This document shows positions 17,174-24,977 of a stretch of 64,000 bases of DNA, one piece after another. The translations under genes were made by a program, and so were the position numbers. Location of the stretch: positions 71,837-135,836 of the forward strand of contig NZ_JBGFSM010000013.1 in assembly GCF_041679265.1 (NCBI RefSeq), in the 5' to 3' direction. Under the pieces are notes generated by a model. It saw only the letters and a program-made list of their open reading frames with translations. It did no database searches and was not told where the DNA came from. Origin of the DNA: Autumnicola sp041679265 (GTDB lineage: Bacteria > Bacteroidota > Bacteroidia > Flavobacteriales > Flavobacteriaceae). Position 1 is the stretch's first letter, and every line of letters begins with the position of its first letter.

Positions 17174-18566
17174 AAAGGTGTCAAAGCAAAAGACCATTGC
17201 AAATGAAGTCTCCCTTAAAGGGGTGGGGCTGCATACAGGGCAGGAGGTAACTCTTACCTTTAAACCGGCTGAGGAAAATACAGGATATCTTTTTAAAAGG
17301 GTAGATCTTGAAGGAAGCCCGGTAATTGAGGCCGATGTTAATTATGTTGTTAATACCCAGCGGGGAACAAACCTGGAAAAAAACGGGGTGAGCATCCAAA
17401 CCTCGGAACATGTGCTGGCTGCCTGTGTGGGTTTGGAAATAGATAACCTAATTATAGAGCTCAATGCATCAGAACCTCCAATTATGGACGGGTCTTCTAA
17501 ATTTTTTGTGGAAGCCCTGGAAAAAGCGGGAGTAGTAGCGCAGGAAGCTGAAAGAGAGGAGTACGTGGTAGACGAGGTGATGTGCTATCATGATGAAAAA
17601 TCCGGAAGCGAGATTATAGTGATGCCTGCAGAAGAATACCAGGTGACTACAATGGTGGATTTTGGAACAAAAGTTTTAGGAACTCAAAACGCCAGTATCT
17701 CTAATTTAAAGGAGTTTAAGAATGAAATAGCCAATGCCCGCACCTTCAGTTTTTTACATGAACTTGAGGCTCTACTGGAACATGGGCTTATAAAAGGTGG
17801 AGATCTTAACAACGCTATTGTTTACGTAGATAAAGAAATTGGAGAGGAGACACTTCAAAAATTAAGGCATGCATTCAAAAGGGATAAAATTGCCGTAAAA
17901 CCAAATGGTATTCTTGATAATTTAACGCTTCATTATCCTAATGAAGCTGCCAGGCATAAGTTATTGGATGTGCTTGGCGATCTTGCCTTGGTGGGCACTA
18001 AAATAAAAGGTAAGGTAATTGCCAATAAACCGGGACATCATGTAAATACACAATTCGCAAAAAAACTGGCCAAAAAGATCAAGGATTCCAAAAGGAACAA
18101 TGCTCCAAAAATCGACTTTTCCCAGAAGCCATTGATGGACGTTATAGACATCATGAATACTTTGCCGCACCGTTCCCCGTTTTTACTTGTAGATAAAATT
18201 TACGAGTTAACCGAAAGTTCGGTGGTGGGAATGAAAAATGTGACCATGAATGAGCCCTTTTTTGTGGGACATTTTCCAGGGAAACCGGTTATGCCAGGGG
18301 TATTACAGGTAGAAGCTATGGCCCAAACCGGTGGGATTCTTGCTTTAAAATCGGTGCCGGACCCGGAGAATTACCTTACTTATTTTATGAAAATAGACAA
18401 CGTAAGGTTTAAGCAACAGGTAGTTCCCGGAGATACCCTTATTTTTAAACTGGAGCTCCTGGCGCCAATCCGCCGCGGAATTTGCCAGATGCAGGGATAC
18501 GCTTATGTAAATGGAAAAATTGCGACTGAAGCTGTTTTAATGGCACAAATTGTAAAATCAAAATAA
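17166..18566 (+). CDS. lpxC-fabZ: Fused LpxC deacetylase and FabZ dehydratase
   Basis: 466-residue natural fusion typical of Bacteroidota. Residues 1 to about 300 are LpxC: zinc ligands in TSEHVLAA and RHKLLDVLGDLALVG, and catalytic His in NKPGHHVNTQFAK. Residues about 315-466 are FabZ: LPHRSPFLLVDKI with the catalytic His, and GHFPGKPVMPGVLQVEAMAQ with the Glu. LpxC commits UDP-acyl-GlcNAc to lipid A and FabZ dehydrates hydroxyacyl-ACP for fatty acids, so the fusion ties two pathways competing for the same hydroxyacyl-ACP pool. It sits in the lpxD-lpxA operon. Confidence 0.97.
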   Translation: MAEKVSKQKTIANEVSLKGVGLHTGQEVTLTFKPAEENTGYLFKRVDLEGSPVIEADVNYVVNTQRGTNLEKNGVSIQTSEHVLAACVGLEIDNLIIELNASEPPIMDGSSKFFVEALEKAGVVAQEAEREEYVVDEVMCYHDEKSGSEIIVMPAEEYQVTTMVDFGTKVLGTQNASISNLKEFKNEIANARTFSFLHELEALLEHGLIKGGDLNNAIVYVDKEIGEETLQKLRHAFKRDKIAVKPNGILDNLTLHYPNEAARHKLLDVLGDLALVGTKIKGKVIANKPGHHVNTQFAKKLAKKIKDSKRNNAPKIDFSQKPLMDVIDIMNTLPHRSPFLLVDKIYELTESSVVGMKNVTMNEPFFVGHFPGKPVMPGVLQVEAMAQTGGILALKSVPDPENYLTYFMKIDNVRFKQQVVPGDTLIFKLELLAPIRRGICQMQGYAYVNGKIATEAVLMAQIVKSK

Positions 18567-18574
18567 AAGAATTT

Positions 18575-19360
18575 ATGAACCAACCTTTAGCATACGTGCA
18601 TCCTGGTGCCAAAATCGCCAAAAATGTGGTCATAGAACCTTTTACAACTATACACAACAATGTTGTAATTGGGGAGGGAACCTGGATTGGTTCTAACGTT
18701 ACTATAATGGAAGGGGCCAGGATTGGTAAAAATTGCAATATTTTTCCCGGCGCAGTAATTTCTGCGATCCCTCAGGATAAAAAATTTAATGATGAAGATA
18801 CAGTAACCGAAATTGGGGATAATACCACCATCAGGGAATGTGTAACAATTAACCGTGGTACTTCAGACCGGATGAAAACGGTAATTGGAAAAAATTGCTG
18901 GATCATGGCGTATTGCCATATCGCCCACGACTGTATTGTGGGAGATAACTGTATTTTTTCAAACAACAGCACGCTGGCCGGGCATATTAATGTAGGGGAA
19001 CATGTAATACTCGCAGGTATGGCGGCAGTTCAGCAATTTTGTAGTATTGGAAACCATGCTTTTGTAACGGGCGGGTCCCTGGTACGTAAAGATGTACCCC
19101 CATTTGTAAAGGCCGGAAGGGAACCACTTTCTTTTGTGGGTATTAATTCCATTGGGCTGAGAAGAAGAGGTTTTACTACAGAAAAAATCAGGGAAGTCCA
19201 GGATATTTACCGCATTTTGTATCAAAAGAATTATAACAATTCCCAGGCTGTCGCTATAATTGAAGCAGAAATGCAGGCAAGCGCAGAAAGGGATGAAATT
19301 TTGGAATTTATTAAAAACTCACAAAGAGGTATCATGAAAGGATACTTCAGCTCAAACTAA
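18575..19360 (+). CDS. lpxA: Acyl-ACP--UDP-N-acetylglucosamine O-acyltransferase LpxA
   Basis: First enzyme of lipid A synthesis, 261 residues, the family's usual length. The beta-helix of hexapeptide repeats runs over residues 1-190 (VVIEPFTTIHNNVVIGEGTWIG), the catalytic His is in MAYCHIAHDCIVGDN, and the C-terminal alpha-helical domain contains GLRRRGFTTEKIREVQDIYR. It starts eight bases after the lpxC-fabZ stop and ends eight bases before efp, so the four genes form one operon. Confidence 0.97.
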   Translation: MNQPLAYVHPGAKIAKNVVIEPFTTIHNNVVIGEGTWIGSNVTIMEGARIGKNCNIFPGAVISAIPQDKKFNDEDTVTEIGDNTTIRECVTINRGTSDRMKTVIGKNCWIMAYCHIAHDCIVGDNCIFSNNSTLAGHINVGEHVILAGMAAVQQFCSIGNHAFVTGGSLVRKDVPPFVKAGREPLSFVGINSIGLRRRGFTTEKIREVQDIYRILYQKNYNNSQAVAIIEAEMQASAERDEILEFIKNSQRGIMKGYFSSN

Positions 19361-19368
19361 AATAGATA

Positions 19369-19935
19369 ATGGCAAGTACTAGTGATATTAGAAAAGGATT
19401 GTGCATTCGGTACAATCATGATATTTATAAAATTATAGAATTCCTTCATGTAAAACCCGGGAAAGGCCCTGCCTTTGTTCGTACAAAATTAAAAAGTGTC
19501 ACTACCGGAAAGGTTGTGGACAATACTTTTTCCGCAGGACATAAAATAGAAGATGTGAGGGTGGAGACGCATAAATACCAGTTCCTCTACCATGATGGGG
19601 AATTTTATCATTTTATGCATGTAGAAGATTATACGCAAATCAGGCTAACCGAAAATGCCCTGGATATGCCCCAGCTTTTAAAAGAAGGAGAAATACTTAC
19701 CGTATTAATCAATACTGAGGATAACATCCCTCTTTCTACTGAAATGCCCGCAAGCGTTGTTCTGGAGGTCACTCATACAGAGCCGGGCGTAAAAGGGAAT
19801 ACTGCCACAAATGCCACCAAACCGGCAACTGTGGAGACAGGAGCAGAAGTGAATGTGCCGCTATTTATAAATGAAGGTGATAAAATCAAGATCGAAACCG
19901 AAAAAGGTACGTATAAAGAACGTATGAAGGAGTAG
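19369..19935 (+). CDS. efp: Elongation factor P
   Basis: 188 residues, the full three-domain length. It enters the ribosomal E site and relieves stalling at consecutive prolines. The tip loop is VKPGKGPAFVR, with Lys32 at the position that is beta-lysylated in enterobacteria. No epmA/epmB-like gene is in the window, so the modification state is unknown. Domains II and III follow, with PLFINEGDKIKIETEKGTYKERM at the C-terminus. It is the last gene before a 250-base repeat-bearing gap in the lpx run. Confidence 0.97.
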   Translation: MASTSDIRKGLCIRYNHDIYKIIEFLHVKPGKGPAFVRTKLKSVTTGKVVDNTFSAGHKIEDVRVETHKYQFLYHDGEFYHFMHVEDYTQIRLTENALDMPQLLKEGEILTVLINTEDNIPLSTEMPASVVLEVTHTEPGVKGNTATNATKPATVETGAEVNVPLFINEGDKIKIETEKGTYKERMKE

Positions 19936-20186
19936 TTAAAGGAAAGTAGGAGGTAAGAAGGACGAAGGCAGAAGTGGAAAAGAATTGACAATGGAAAATT
20001 GACAATGGAAATCCAGGACATTTAAATATAACAAAAATAGCTCCCATCCTTTTTAAGGAGGGGTGGCCACAGGCCGGGGTGGTTTTTTCCTTAATTTAAA
20101 TGAAAAATGAATGTTTGCATAAAATTAAAAGAGTATCCCAACAACCTATAGTTTTTAATTCTAACGTCTAACGACTACCGTCTATC
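19936..20186. repeat. Repeat-bearing gap: 14-base tandem repeat and REP-like GC-rich hairpin
   Basis: AATTGACAATGGAA occurs twice in tandem (19983-19996, 19997-20010). At 20041-20090 a GC-rich block reads as TCCTTTTTAAGGA followed by GGGGTGGCC, ACA, GGCCGGGGTGG and a T run. It can form a hairpin ending in TTTTTT (terminator-like on the plus strand) and looks like a dispersed REP-type element. The last 45 bases before the next ATG contain the heptad-like ladder TCTAACGTCTAACGACT. No gene is seen. Confidence 0.55.
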
Positions 20187-21116
20187 ATGAAATTTCAGCA
20201 AAAACATACGCTTAAGCAAATAGCCACAATCCTTTCCTGCAATTATGTGGGGGATGAAGGTTTTCCTGTGGAAGGAATGAATGAAATTCACGTGGTCACG
20301 CCCGGTGATATTGTTTTTGTGGATCATCCAAAGTATTATGACAAGGCGCTGAATTCCGCCGCAACCATTATTTTAATTAATAAAGAAGTGGAATGTCCTG
20401 AAGGAAAAGCATTACTAATTTCCGATGATCCTTTCCGGGATTTCAATAAGCTTACCGAATATTTTAGGCCTTTTCAGAAGTCAGGGCAAAACATAGCTTC
20501 TTCAGCAAAAATAGGAGAGGGGACAATTATCCAGCCTAACGTTTTTATTGGAAATAATGTGGAAATTGGTAATAATTGCCTTATTCATGCCAACGTAAGC
20601 CTTTATGATTATACCATAATTGGCAACAATGTCACGATACATTCCGGCAGCGTCCTGGGCGGTGACGCCTTTTACTACAAAAACAGGCCGGAGGGTTTTG
20701 ATAAATTAAAGTCCGGCGGCCGGGTGGTGATAAAAGACAACGTAGATATTGGTGCCAATTGTACTATAGACAAGGGAGTCACCGGGGATACCACCATTGG
20801 GGAAGGTACAAAACTGGATAACCTTATACAGATTGGCCATGACACGGTAATTGGAAAAAAATGCCTAATTGCCTCCCAGGTTGGTATTGCTGGAGCGGTA
20901 ATTATTGAAGATGAAGTAACAGTTTGGGGCCAGGTTGGAATGCGCAGTGGCATAACTGTAAAAAAAGGCGGTGTCATGATGGGGCAGGCCGGTATTACCA
21001 AATCTACCCAGGAAGGAAAAATTTATACCGGCAATCCAGCGATGGAATCCCGTGCAAAATTAAAAGAGTTGGCGCTCTTGCGACAATTGCCTAAATTGAT
21101 CGATAAAATAAAATAG
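20187..21116 (+). CDS. Second LpxD-like hexapeptide N-acyltransferase
   Basis: 309 residues with the LpxD layout: an N-terminal domain (residues 1-95), then the hexapeptide beta-helix (IGEGTIIQPNVFIGNNVEIG onward). The LpxD catalytic-His region is kept as KLDNLIQIGHDTVIGKK. It differs from the canonical LpxD at 16145 in the block around GGDAFYYKNRPEGFDKLKSG, where LpxD has GADGFGFSPDE, and it lacks the usual C-terminal extension. A related acyl acceptor or acyl chain is likely. Five bases separate it from the next gene. Confidence 0.85.
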   Translation: MKFQQKHTLKQIATILSCNYVGDEGFPVEGMNEIHVVTPGDIVFVDHPKYYDKALNSAATIILINKEVECPEGKALLISDDPFRDFNKLTEYFRPFQKSGQNIASSAKIGEGTIIQPNVFIGNNVEIGNNCLIHANVSLYDYTIIGNNVTIHSGSVLGGDAFYYKNRPEGFDKLKSGGRVVIKDNVDIGANCTIDKGVTGDTTIGEGTKLDNLIQIGHDTVIGKKCLIASQVGIAGAVIIEDEVTVWGQVGMRSGITVKKGGVMMGQAGITKSTQEGKIYTGNPAMESRAKLKELALLRQLPKLIDKIK

Positions 21117-21121
21117 CAGAT

Positions 21122-21490
21122 ATGAGTAAACAGGGAAAAGAAACCATAGAAAAATTTTATGAATGCTTTTATACAGATCCCGATGTTATTACAAAATACC
21201 TGCATCCTGATGCCAAACTTACCTGGAATAGCAGTACGGGGATGAGATTGATGAGGTATGAAGACATTTCGGCCTTTGCTGCTGAGATGGCCGATTCCTA
21301 TGAATCTTTGCGTATTGAAGTTAAGAACATTTTGCAAGAGGGTGAAGAAGTGGTAATTAATTTTACTTATTACGTAAGCACTATCGAAAATCCCGATGAA
21401 GAAATTCCGTTAGCGCACTTCATGGCGATCTGGCAAATAGAAAATAATAAGCTTAAAAATGGCCACCAGATAAGCCAGTTAGCCGACTAA
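21122..21490 (+). CDS. SnoaL/NTF2-like small protein
   Basis: 122 residues with the NTF2-like alpha+beta cone pattern: an N-terminal helix pair (GKETIEKFYECFYTDPDVITKYLHPDAKLTW), then strands containing VVINFTYYV and HFMAIWQIENNKLKNGHQISQ. Family members bind small hydrophobic ligands or act as small isomerases. No catalytic residues can be assigned. It starts five bases after the lpxD-like gene and ends at a strong terminator, so it belongs to that transcription unit. Confidence 0.78.
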   Translation: MSKQGKETIEKFYECFYTDPDVITKYLHPDAKLTWNSSTGMRLMRYEDISAFAAEMADSYESLRIEVKNILQEGEEVVINFTYYVSTIENPDEEIPLAHFMAIWQIENNKLKNGHQISQLAD

Positions 21491-21517
21491 TCGTACCACA
21501 GTTTTCGAAATCATAAG

Positions 21518-21546
21518 TCCCTGTCATAACCAGACAGGGATTTTTT
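21518..21546 (+). terminator. Rho-independent terminator of the lpx-efp run
   Basis: TCCCTGTC (21518-21525) and GACAGGGA (21533-21540) form a perfect 8-base-pair stem with a 7-base loop, followed by TTTTTT (21541-21546). Confidence 0.92.
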
Positions 21547-21558
21547 AATTTTATTCAC

Positions 21559-21619
21559 TCTATGTTTGTAGAATTAAAAAATTATTCTACATTTGTAGAG
21601 TAAATTCTAATTCTGTAGA
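21559..21619 (+). promoter_or_regulatory. Promoter with three BlaI/MecI-type operator dyads
   Basis: A TTTG element (21565-21568), 19 bases, then TACATTTG (21588-21595) make an ideal Bacteroidota promoter. Three copies of the dyad TCTA-N6-TAGA lie at 21559-21572, 21586-21599 and 21606-21619. The middle one, TCTACATTTGTAGA, contains TACA-TT-TGTA, the known core of BlaI/MecI operators, and covers the -7 box. The first covers the -33 element and the third reaches to 3 bases before the blaI ATG. Autorepression of the blaI-M56 operon is strongly implied. Confidence 0.82.
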
Positions 21620-21622
21620 ACA

Positions 21623-21994
21623 ATGCAGCTTTCAAATTCAGAAGAACAACTTATGCAGATCCTTTGGAAGAAGGAAAAAGCTTTTATGAAAGAGCTCATT
21701 GCGGCTTATCCAGATCCCAAACCGGCAACAACCACTATTGCCACTTTGCTAAAGCGCATGCAGGACAAAAATTTTGTGGATTATGTACAATATGGCCGTT
21801 CCCGGGAATATTTCCCGCTGGTAAGGAAAAAAGATTATTTCTCTAAGCAGGTAAATGGCCTTATCAAGAATTTTTTCAATGATTCAGCCTCTCAGTTTGC
21901 TTCTTTTTTCACCAAAGAATCCAATTTAAGCCAGGACGAACTGGAAGATTTACGGCAGCTTATAGAGGAACAAATTAAAAGGAAGAAAGCATGA
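21623..21994 (+). CDS. BlaI/MecI-family transcriptional repressor
   Basis: 123 residues. The N-terminal winged helix is LSNSEEQLMQILWKKEKAFMKELIA followed by PATTTIATLLKRMQDKNFV, the signature of BlaI/MecI/CopY repressors. The C-terminal helices for dimerisation end in EDLRQLIEEQIKRKKA. Three dyads matching the family operator lie directly upstream. The stop overlaps the start of the M56 peptidase gene by four bases, so the repressor and its sensor-protease are made together. The inducing signal is unknown, since no beta-lactamase gene is near. Confidence 0.93.
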   Translation: MQLSNSEEQLMQILWKKEKAFMKELIAAYPDPKPATTTIATLLKRMQDKNFVDYVQYGRSREYFPLVRKKDYFSKQVNGLIKNFFNDSASQFASFFTKESNLSQDELEDLRQLIEEQIKRKKA

Positions 21995-23688
21995 TTATTT
22001 ATCTTCTAAAATCGACGCTATGCCTTCTGTTGCTTTTTTCATTCTATAGATTAGCGCTGGAAAATGAAAAAATGCACCAGTTTAAAAGGTTCTACCTCCT
22101 GGGAGCAATGCTGTTATCTCTTTGCATTCCTTTAATTACTATTTCTTATGAAACCGAAGCCATAGAGCTCCCTGCTCAGATTCAGAAAGAGGCTGTTTTT
22201 ATAAAGGCTGCCGAAAATAACAATATTCAGCAGTCGGTTTGGAGCACGGCAGATTTTTTTCCGTATATCCTATGGGCGGGTTACATGATAGGATTTTCAG
22301 TTTTTGGCTTTAGGTTTCTGCGGAACCTGCTTCAGTTTAGAAATAAAATCAGGTTTAACAGGAAAGTGATTTCAGCAAAATATACCAATGTTTTACTTCG
22401 GAAGAAAACCGCACCGCATTCCTTTTTAAAATATATATTTCTGAATAAAAATGATTTTGAAGAAGATAAAATTGCGCCTGAAATTTTACAGCATGAACAG
22501 GCACACGTGCTGCAAAAACATACCTGGGATATCCTTTTAGTAGAAGTGCTTCAAATTATATTCTGGTTTAATCCTTTGTTTATCATGTATAAAAGGTCTA
22601 TCAGGGTAAACCACGAATTTCTTGCAGATGCAAGTGTAATCGCAAAAGATCATCACATACTCACTTACTCCCAACTTTTAGTTCATTACTCGGCAGGTGC
22701 TCATCACAACGCAATGTCGAGTGCATTTAATCATTCATTAACCCGCCTGACGATTTTCGGCAAGAAAATTTTTAAAGAAAAGCCGGGCCGCCAGGTCAAA
22801 AAACGAATACTTATGATTTCAAAACCATTTTCAGAAAAAAGAATGGCAGCAAGATTAAGCCTTCTGCCATTAGTAATTGCCCTTTGCCTGTTTTTATTTA
22901 ATAATGAAATTGTAGCAAAACCTTCAGCTAAAACAGGAAAAGCCCCAGATAAAAGTTTGCTTCATCCAAAACCCATAGAGCAGGTTTCTATGAAAAGTTT
23001 TCTTCAGCAAAAAGAAAAATCCATCTCTATTTTAATAAGCGGAGAAAATGTTATGCTGAATGGTGAAAAAGCCAGGCTTAAAAATTTCAGCAATAAATTA
23101 AATGAAGTTACCGAGGGCTGGACAGAAGAGGAGATTAAAAATACAAATTTGAATATTTCCATCTCCAATGCAGAAGAAAGCTTTCTCAAAAAATTAAATC
23201 AGGAGTATTTAAAAACAAAATTCGCAAAGATTAAAGGAGGAAGTTTATTACCGCCGCCACCTCCAGAGCCGCCACATGAAAAACTTCCCACACCGCCACC
23301 ACCTCCTGCAATGGAAAAAACAAATGTTCCAGCACCTGCTGCTCCACCTGCTCCACCGGCACCAGATAGCCTTCGTCTTGAAAAAAGAAGGTCTGAAGCC
23401 ATGCAGCTAAATTTCTCTAAAGACAGTGCACGCCTGCAGGAAAGGCTGGAACAACGGATGGCGCTAATGCAGGAAAGAGAAGCGCAAATGCAGGAAAGAC
23501 AGGAAGAATTTGTAGAAAGGCAGGAGGAGTTTAAATCCAGGCAGCAGGAATTGCAGAGTAGGATGGAAATAAGTGATGATATGCGCGCGCAAATGGAAGA
23601 GCGAAGGAAGGAACTGGAAAAAAGACGCCGCCAAATGCTTATGCGCAGGGATTCTGTTTTTCGCATTATCAGGGATTCCATTAGGTAA
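21991..23688 (+). CDS. M56 (BlaR1-type) membrane metallopeptidase with proline-rich and coiled-coil tail
   Basis: 565 residues. N-terminal transmembrane helices surround a gluzincin site, HEQAHVLQKHTWD (residues about 168-180), the BlaR1/MecR1 protease that cleaves the BlaI repressor. A further membrane helix at residues about 288-306 is followed by an extracytoplasmic part. Instead of a penicillin-binding sensor domain it has a PPPPPEPP / PPAPPAPP segment (about 418-450) and a long Met/Gln/Arg/Glu coiled coil with repeated MQERQEEF heptads to the C-terminus. Not a beta-lactam receptor by sequence; the ligand is unknown. Confidence 0.88.
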   Translation: MIIYLLKSTLCLLLLFSFYRLALENEKMHQFKRFYLLGAMLLSLCIPLITISYETEAIELPAQIQKEAVFIKAAENNNIQQSVWSTADFFPYILWAGYMIGFSVFGFRFLRNLLQFRNKIRFNRKVISAKYTNVLLRKKTAPHSFLKYIFLNKNDFEEDKIAPEILQHEQAHVLQKHTWDILLVEVLQIIFWFNPLFIMYKRSIRVNHEFLADASVIAKDHHILTYSQLLVHYSAGAHHNAMSSAFNHSLTRLTIFGKKIFKEKPGRQVKKRILMISKPFSEKRMAARLSLLPLVIALCLFLFNNEIVAKPSAKTGKAPDKSLLHPKPIEQVSMKSFLQQKEKSISILISGENVMLNGEKARLKNFSNKLNEVTEGWTEEEIKNTNLNISISNAEESFLKKLNQEYLKTKFAKIKGGSLLPPPPPEPPHEKLPTPPPPPAMEKTNVPAPAAPPAPPAPDSLRLEKRRSEAMQLNFSKDSARLQERLEQRMALMQEREAQMQERQEEFVERQEEFKSRQQELQSRMEISDDMRAQMEERRKELEKRRRQMLMRRDSVFRIIRDSIR

Positions 23689-23722
23689 ATTACTGTGGTG
23701 AGATTATAATTTTTTAAGGAAG

Positions 23723-23745
23723 AGCCGGTACAATTGCCGGCTTTT
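23723..23745 (+). terminator. Probable terminator of the blaI-M56 operon
   Basis: AGCCGG (23723-23728) pairs with CCGGCT (23737-23742) and is followed by TTTT. The short stem makes this moderately supported. The remaining gap to 23961 holds only a promoter box. Confidence 0.6.
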
Positions 23746-23927
23746 GCTTTGCCGGAAAAGGCATTAAAAAGGCTGTAATTATCGCAAATAACGGTAGTAA
23801 TCATTCTTTCTTCTTTTTTCGCTAAACTTTTACTGTTACGAAAAAATTCGGCTTGAAAACCCCGCGTGATTCAGGTCTTTTACTCAATAAACTTCTTAAA
23901 AGGCTTTAAACTTTATTTTTAAAAACC

Positions 23928-23935
23928 TACTTTTG
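23928..23935 (+). promoter_or_regulatory. -7 box of sucD
   Basis: TACTTTTG matches TAnnTTTG and lies 26 bases ahead of the sucD ATG. The upstream element is not clear. Confidence 0.45.
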
Positions 23936-23961
23936 CTATCGATTAAAATCAATACATATTT

Positions 23962-24837
23962 ATGAGCGTTTTAGTAAATAAAGATTCGAAGATAATAGTG
24001 CAGGGGTTTACCGGAAGTGAAGGTACCTTTCATGCAGGTCAAATGATAGAATACGGGACTAACGTTGTTGGTGGGGTAACTCCCGGTAAGGGCGGAAGCG
24101 AACATCTGGATAAACCAGTTTTTAATACAGTTTCTGAAGCTGTTGAAAAAACCGGGGCAGATGTTTCTATAATTTTTGTTCCGCCGGCCTTTGCAGCCGA
24201 TGCGATTATGGAAGCTGCCGATGCCGGAATTAAAGTAATTATTACTATTACTGAAGGTATTCCTGTAGCCGATATGGTGAAAGCTTCAGAATATATAAAA
24301 CATAAAGATTGCCGCCTTATTGGGCCTAACTGCCCCGGCGTAATTACTCCCGAAGAAGCGAAAGTGGGAATTATGCCTGGATTTGTATTTAAAAAAGGAA
24401 AAGTGGGGATTGTTTCAAAATCTGGTACATTAACGTATGAAGCGGCAGACCAGGTAGTAAAACAAGGTTTGGGAATTACAACCGCCATTGGTATTGGTGG
24501 TGACCCAATTATAGGAACCACAACCAAAGAAGCAGTGGAACTTTTAATGAATGATCCTGAAACCGAATGTATTGTAATGATTGGCGAGATTGGCGGACAA
24601 TTAGAAGCCGATGCCGCTAAATGGGTTAAAGAAAATGGCAATAAAAAGCCCGTTGTAGGCTTTATCGCCGGGGAAACCGCACCTGCCGGCAGAACCATGG
24701 GCCATGCAGGAGCCATAGTTGGCGGGAGCGAAGATACAGCCCAGGCTAAAAAGGCAATTTTAAAAGAAAACGGAATTCACGTGGTAGATTCTCCTGCGGA
24801 AATAGGTAAAAAAGTAGCAGAAGTTTTAAAAGGATAA
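23962..24837 (+). CDS. sucD: Succinyl-CoA synthetase alpha subunit
   Basis: 291 residues. TCA-cycle substrate-level phosphorylation together with the beta subunit SucC, which is not in this window. CoA-binding Rossmann domain with GFTGSEGTFHAGQMIEYGTNVVGG, then VSKSGTLTYEA and the phosphorylated active-site His in RTMGHAGAIVGG. The length fits the family. It stands alone between a promoter box and a strong terminator, so it is monocistronic here, unlike the sucCD operons of enterobacteria. Confidence 0.97.
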   Translation: MSVLVNKDSKIIVQGFTGSEGTFHAGQMIEYGTNVVGGVTPGKGGSEHLDKPVFNTVSEAVEKTGADVSIIFVPPAFAADAIMEAADAGIKVIITITEGIPVADMVKASEYIKHKDCRLIGPNCPGVITPEEAKVGIMPGFVFKKGKVGIVSKSGTLTYEAADQVVKQGLGITTAIGIGGDPIIGTTTKEAVELLMNDPETECIVMIGEIGGQLEADAAKWVKENGNKKPVVGFIAGETAPAGRTMGHAGAIVGGSEDTAQAKKAILKENGIHVVDSPAEIGKKVAEVLKG

Positions 24838-24860
24838 TTTCACTCATACTCTATACATCA

Positions 24861-24907
24861 AATCCTTCTGAGAATTGGTTAAAATAGCCATTTCAGAAGG
24901 ATTTTTT
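24861..24907 (+). terminator. Terminator of sucD
   Basis: AATCCTTCTGA (24861-24871) pairs perfectly with TCAGAAGGATT (24893-24903), with a 21-base inner segment, and T residues follow at 24902-24907. Confidence 0.88.
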
Positions 24908-24930
24908 ATTTCAGGCCTTTTAGCTTTTGC

Positions 24931-24938
24931 TATATTTG
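24931..24938 (+). promoter_or_regulatory. -7 box of fabG
   Basis: TATATTTG matches TAnnTTTG and lies 40 bases ahead of the fabG ATG. It is immediately followed by a 14-base palindrome. No good TTG element is found 17 to 21 bases upstream. Confidence 0.45.
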
Positions 24939-24948
24939 AAGTTAAACT

Positions 24949-24962
24949 AGTATACGTATACT
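24949..24962. promoter_or_regulatory. Perfect 14-base palindrome, probable operator of fabG
   Basis: AGTATACGTATACT is its own reverse complement. It lies about 10 bases downstream of the TATATTTG box and 15 bases before the ATG, where a bound dimeric repressor would block transcription. No matching regulator is recognised in the window. Confidence 0.5.
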
Positions 24963-24977
24963 CTAATTTACAAATAC

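Noticed and set aside
23199..23804. 201-codon Ser/Gly-rich open frame on the minus strand
   Set aside because: It is antisense to the proline-rich and coiled-coil end of the M56 gene, and its composition mirrors that repeat-rich DNA.
24039..24716. 225-codon open frame antisense to sucD
   Set aside because: The plus strand encodes a complete sucD with all motifs. The minus frame has no recognisable domain or start context.
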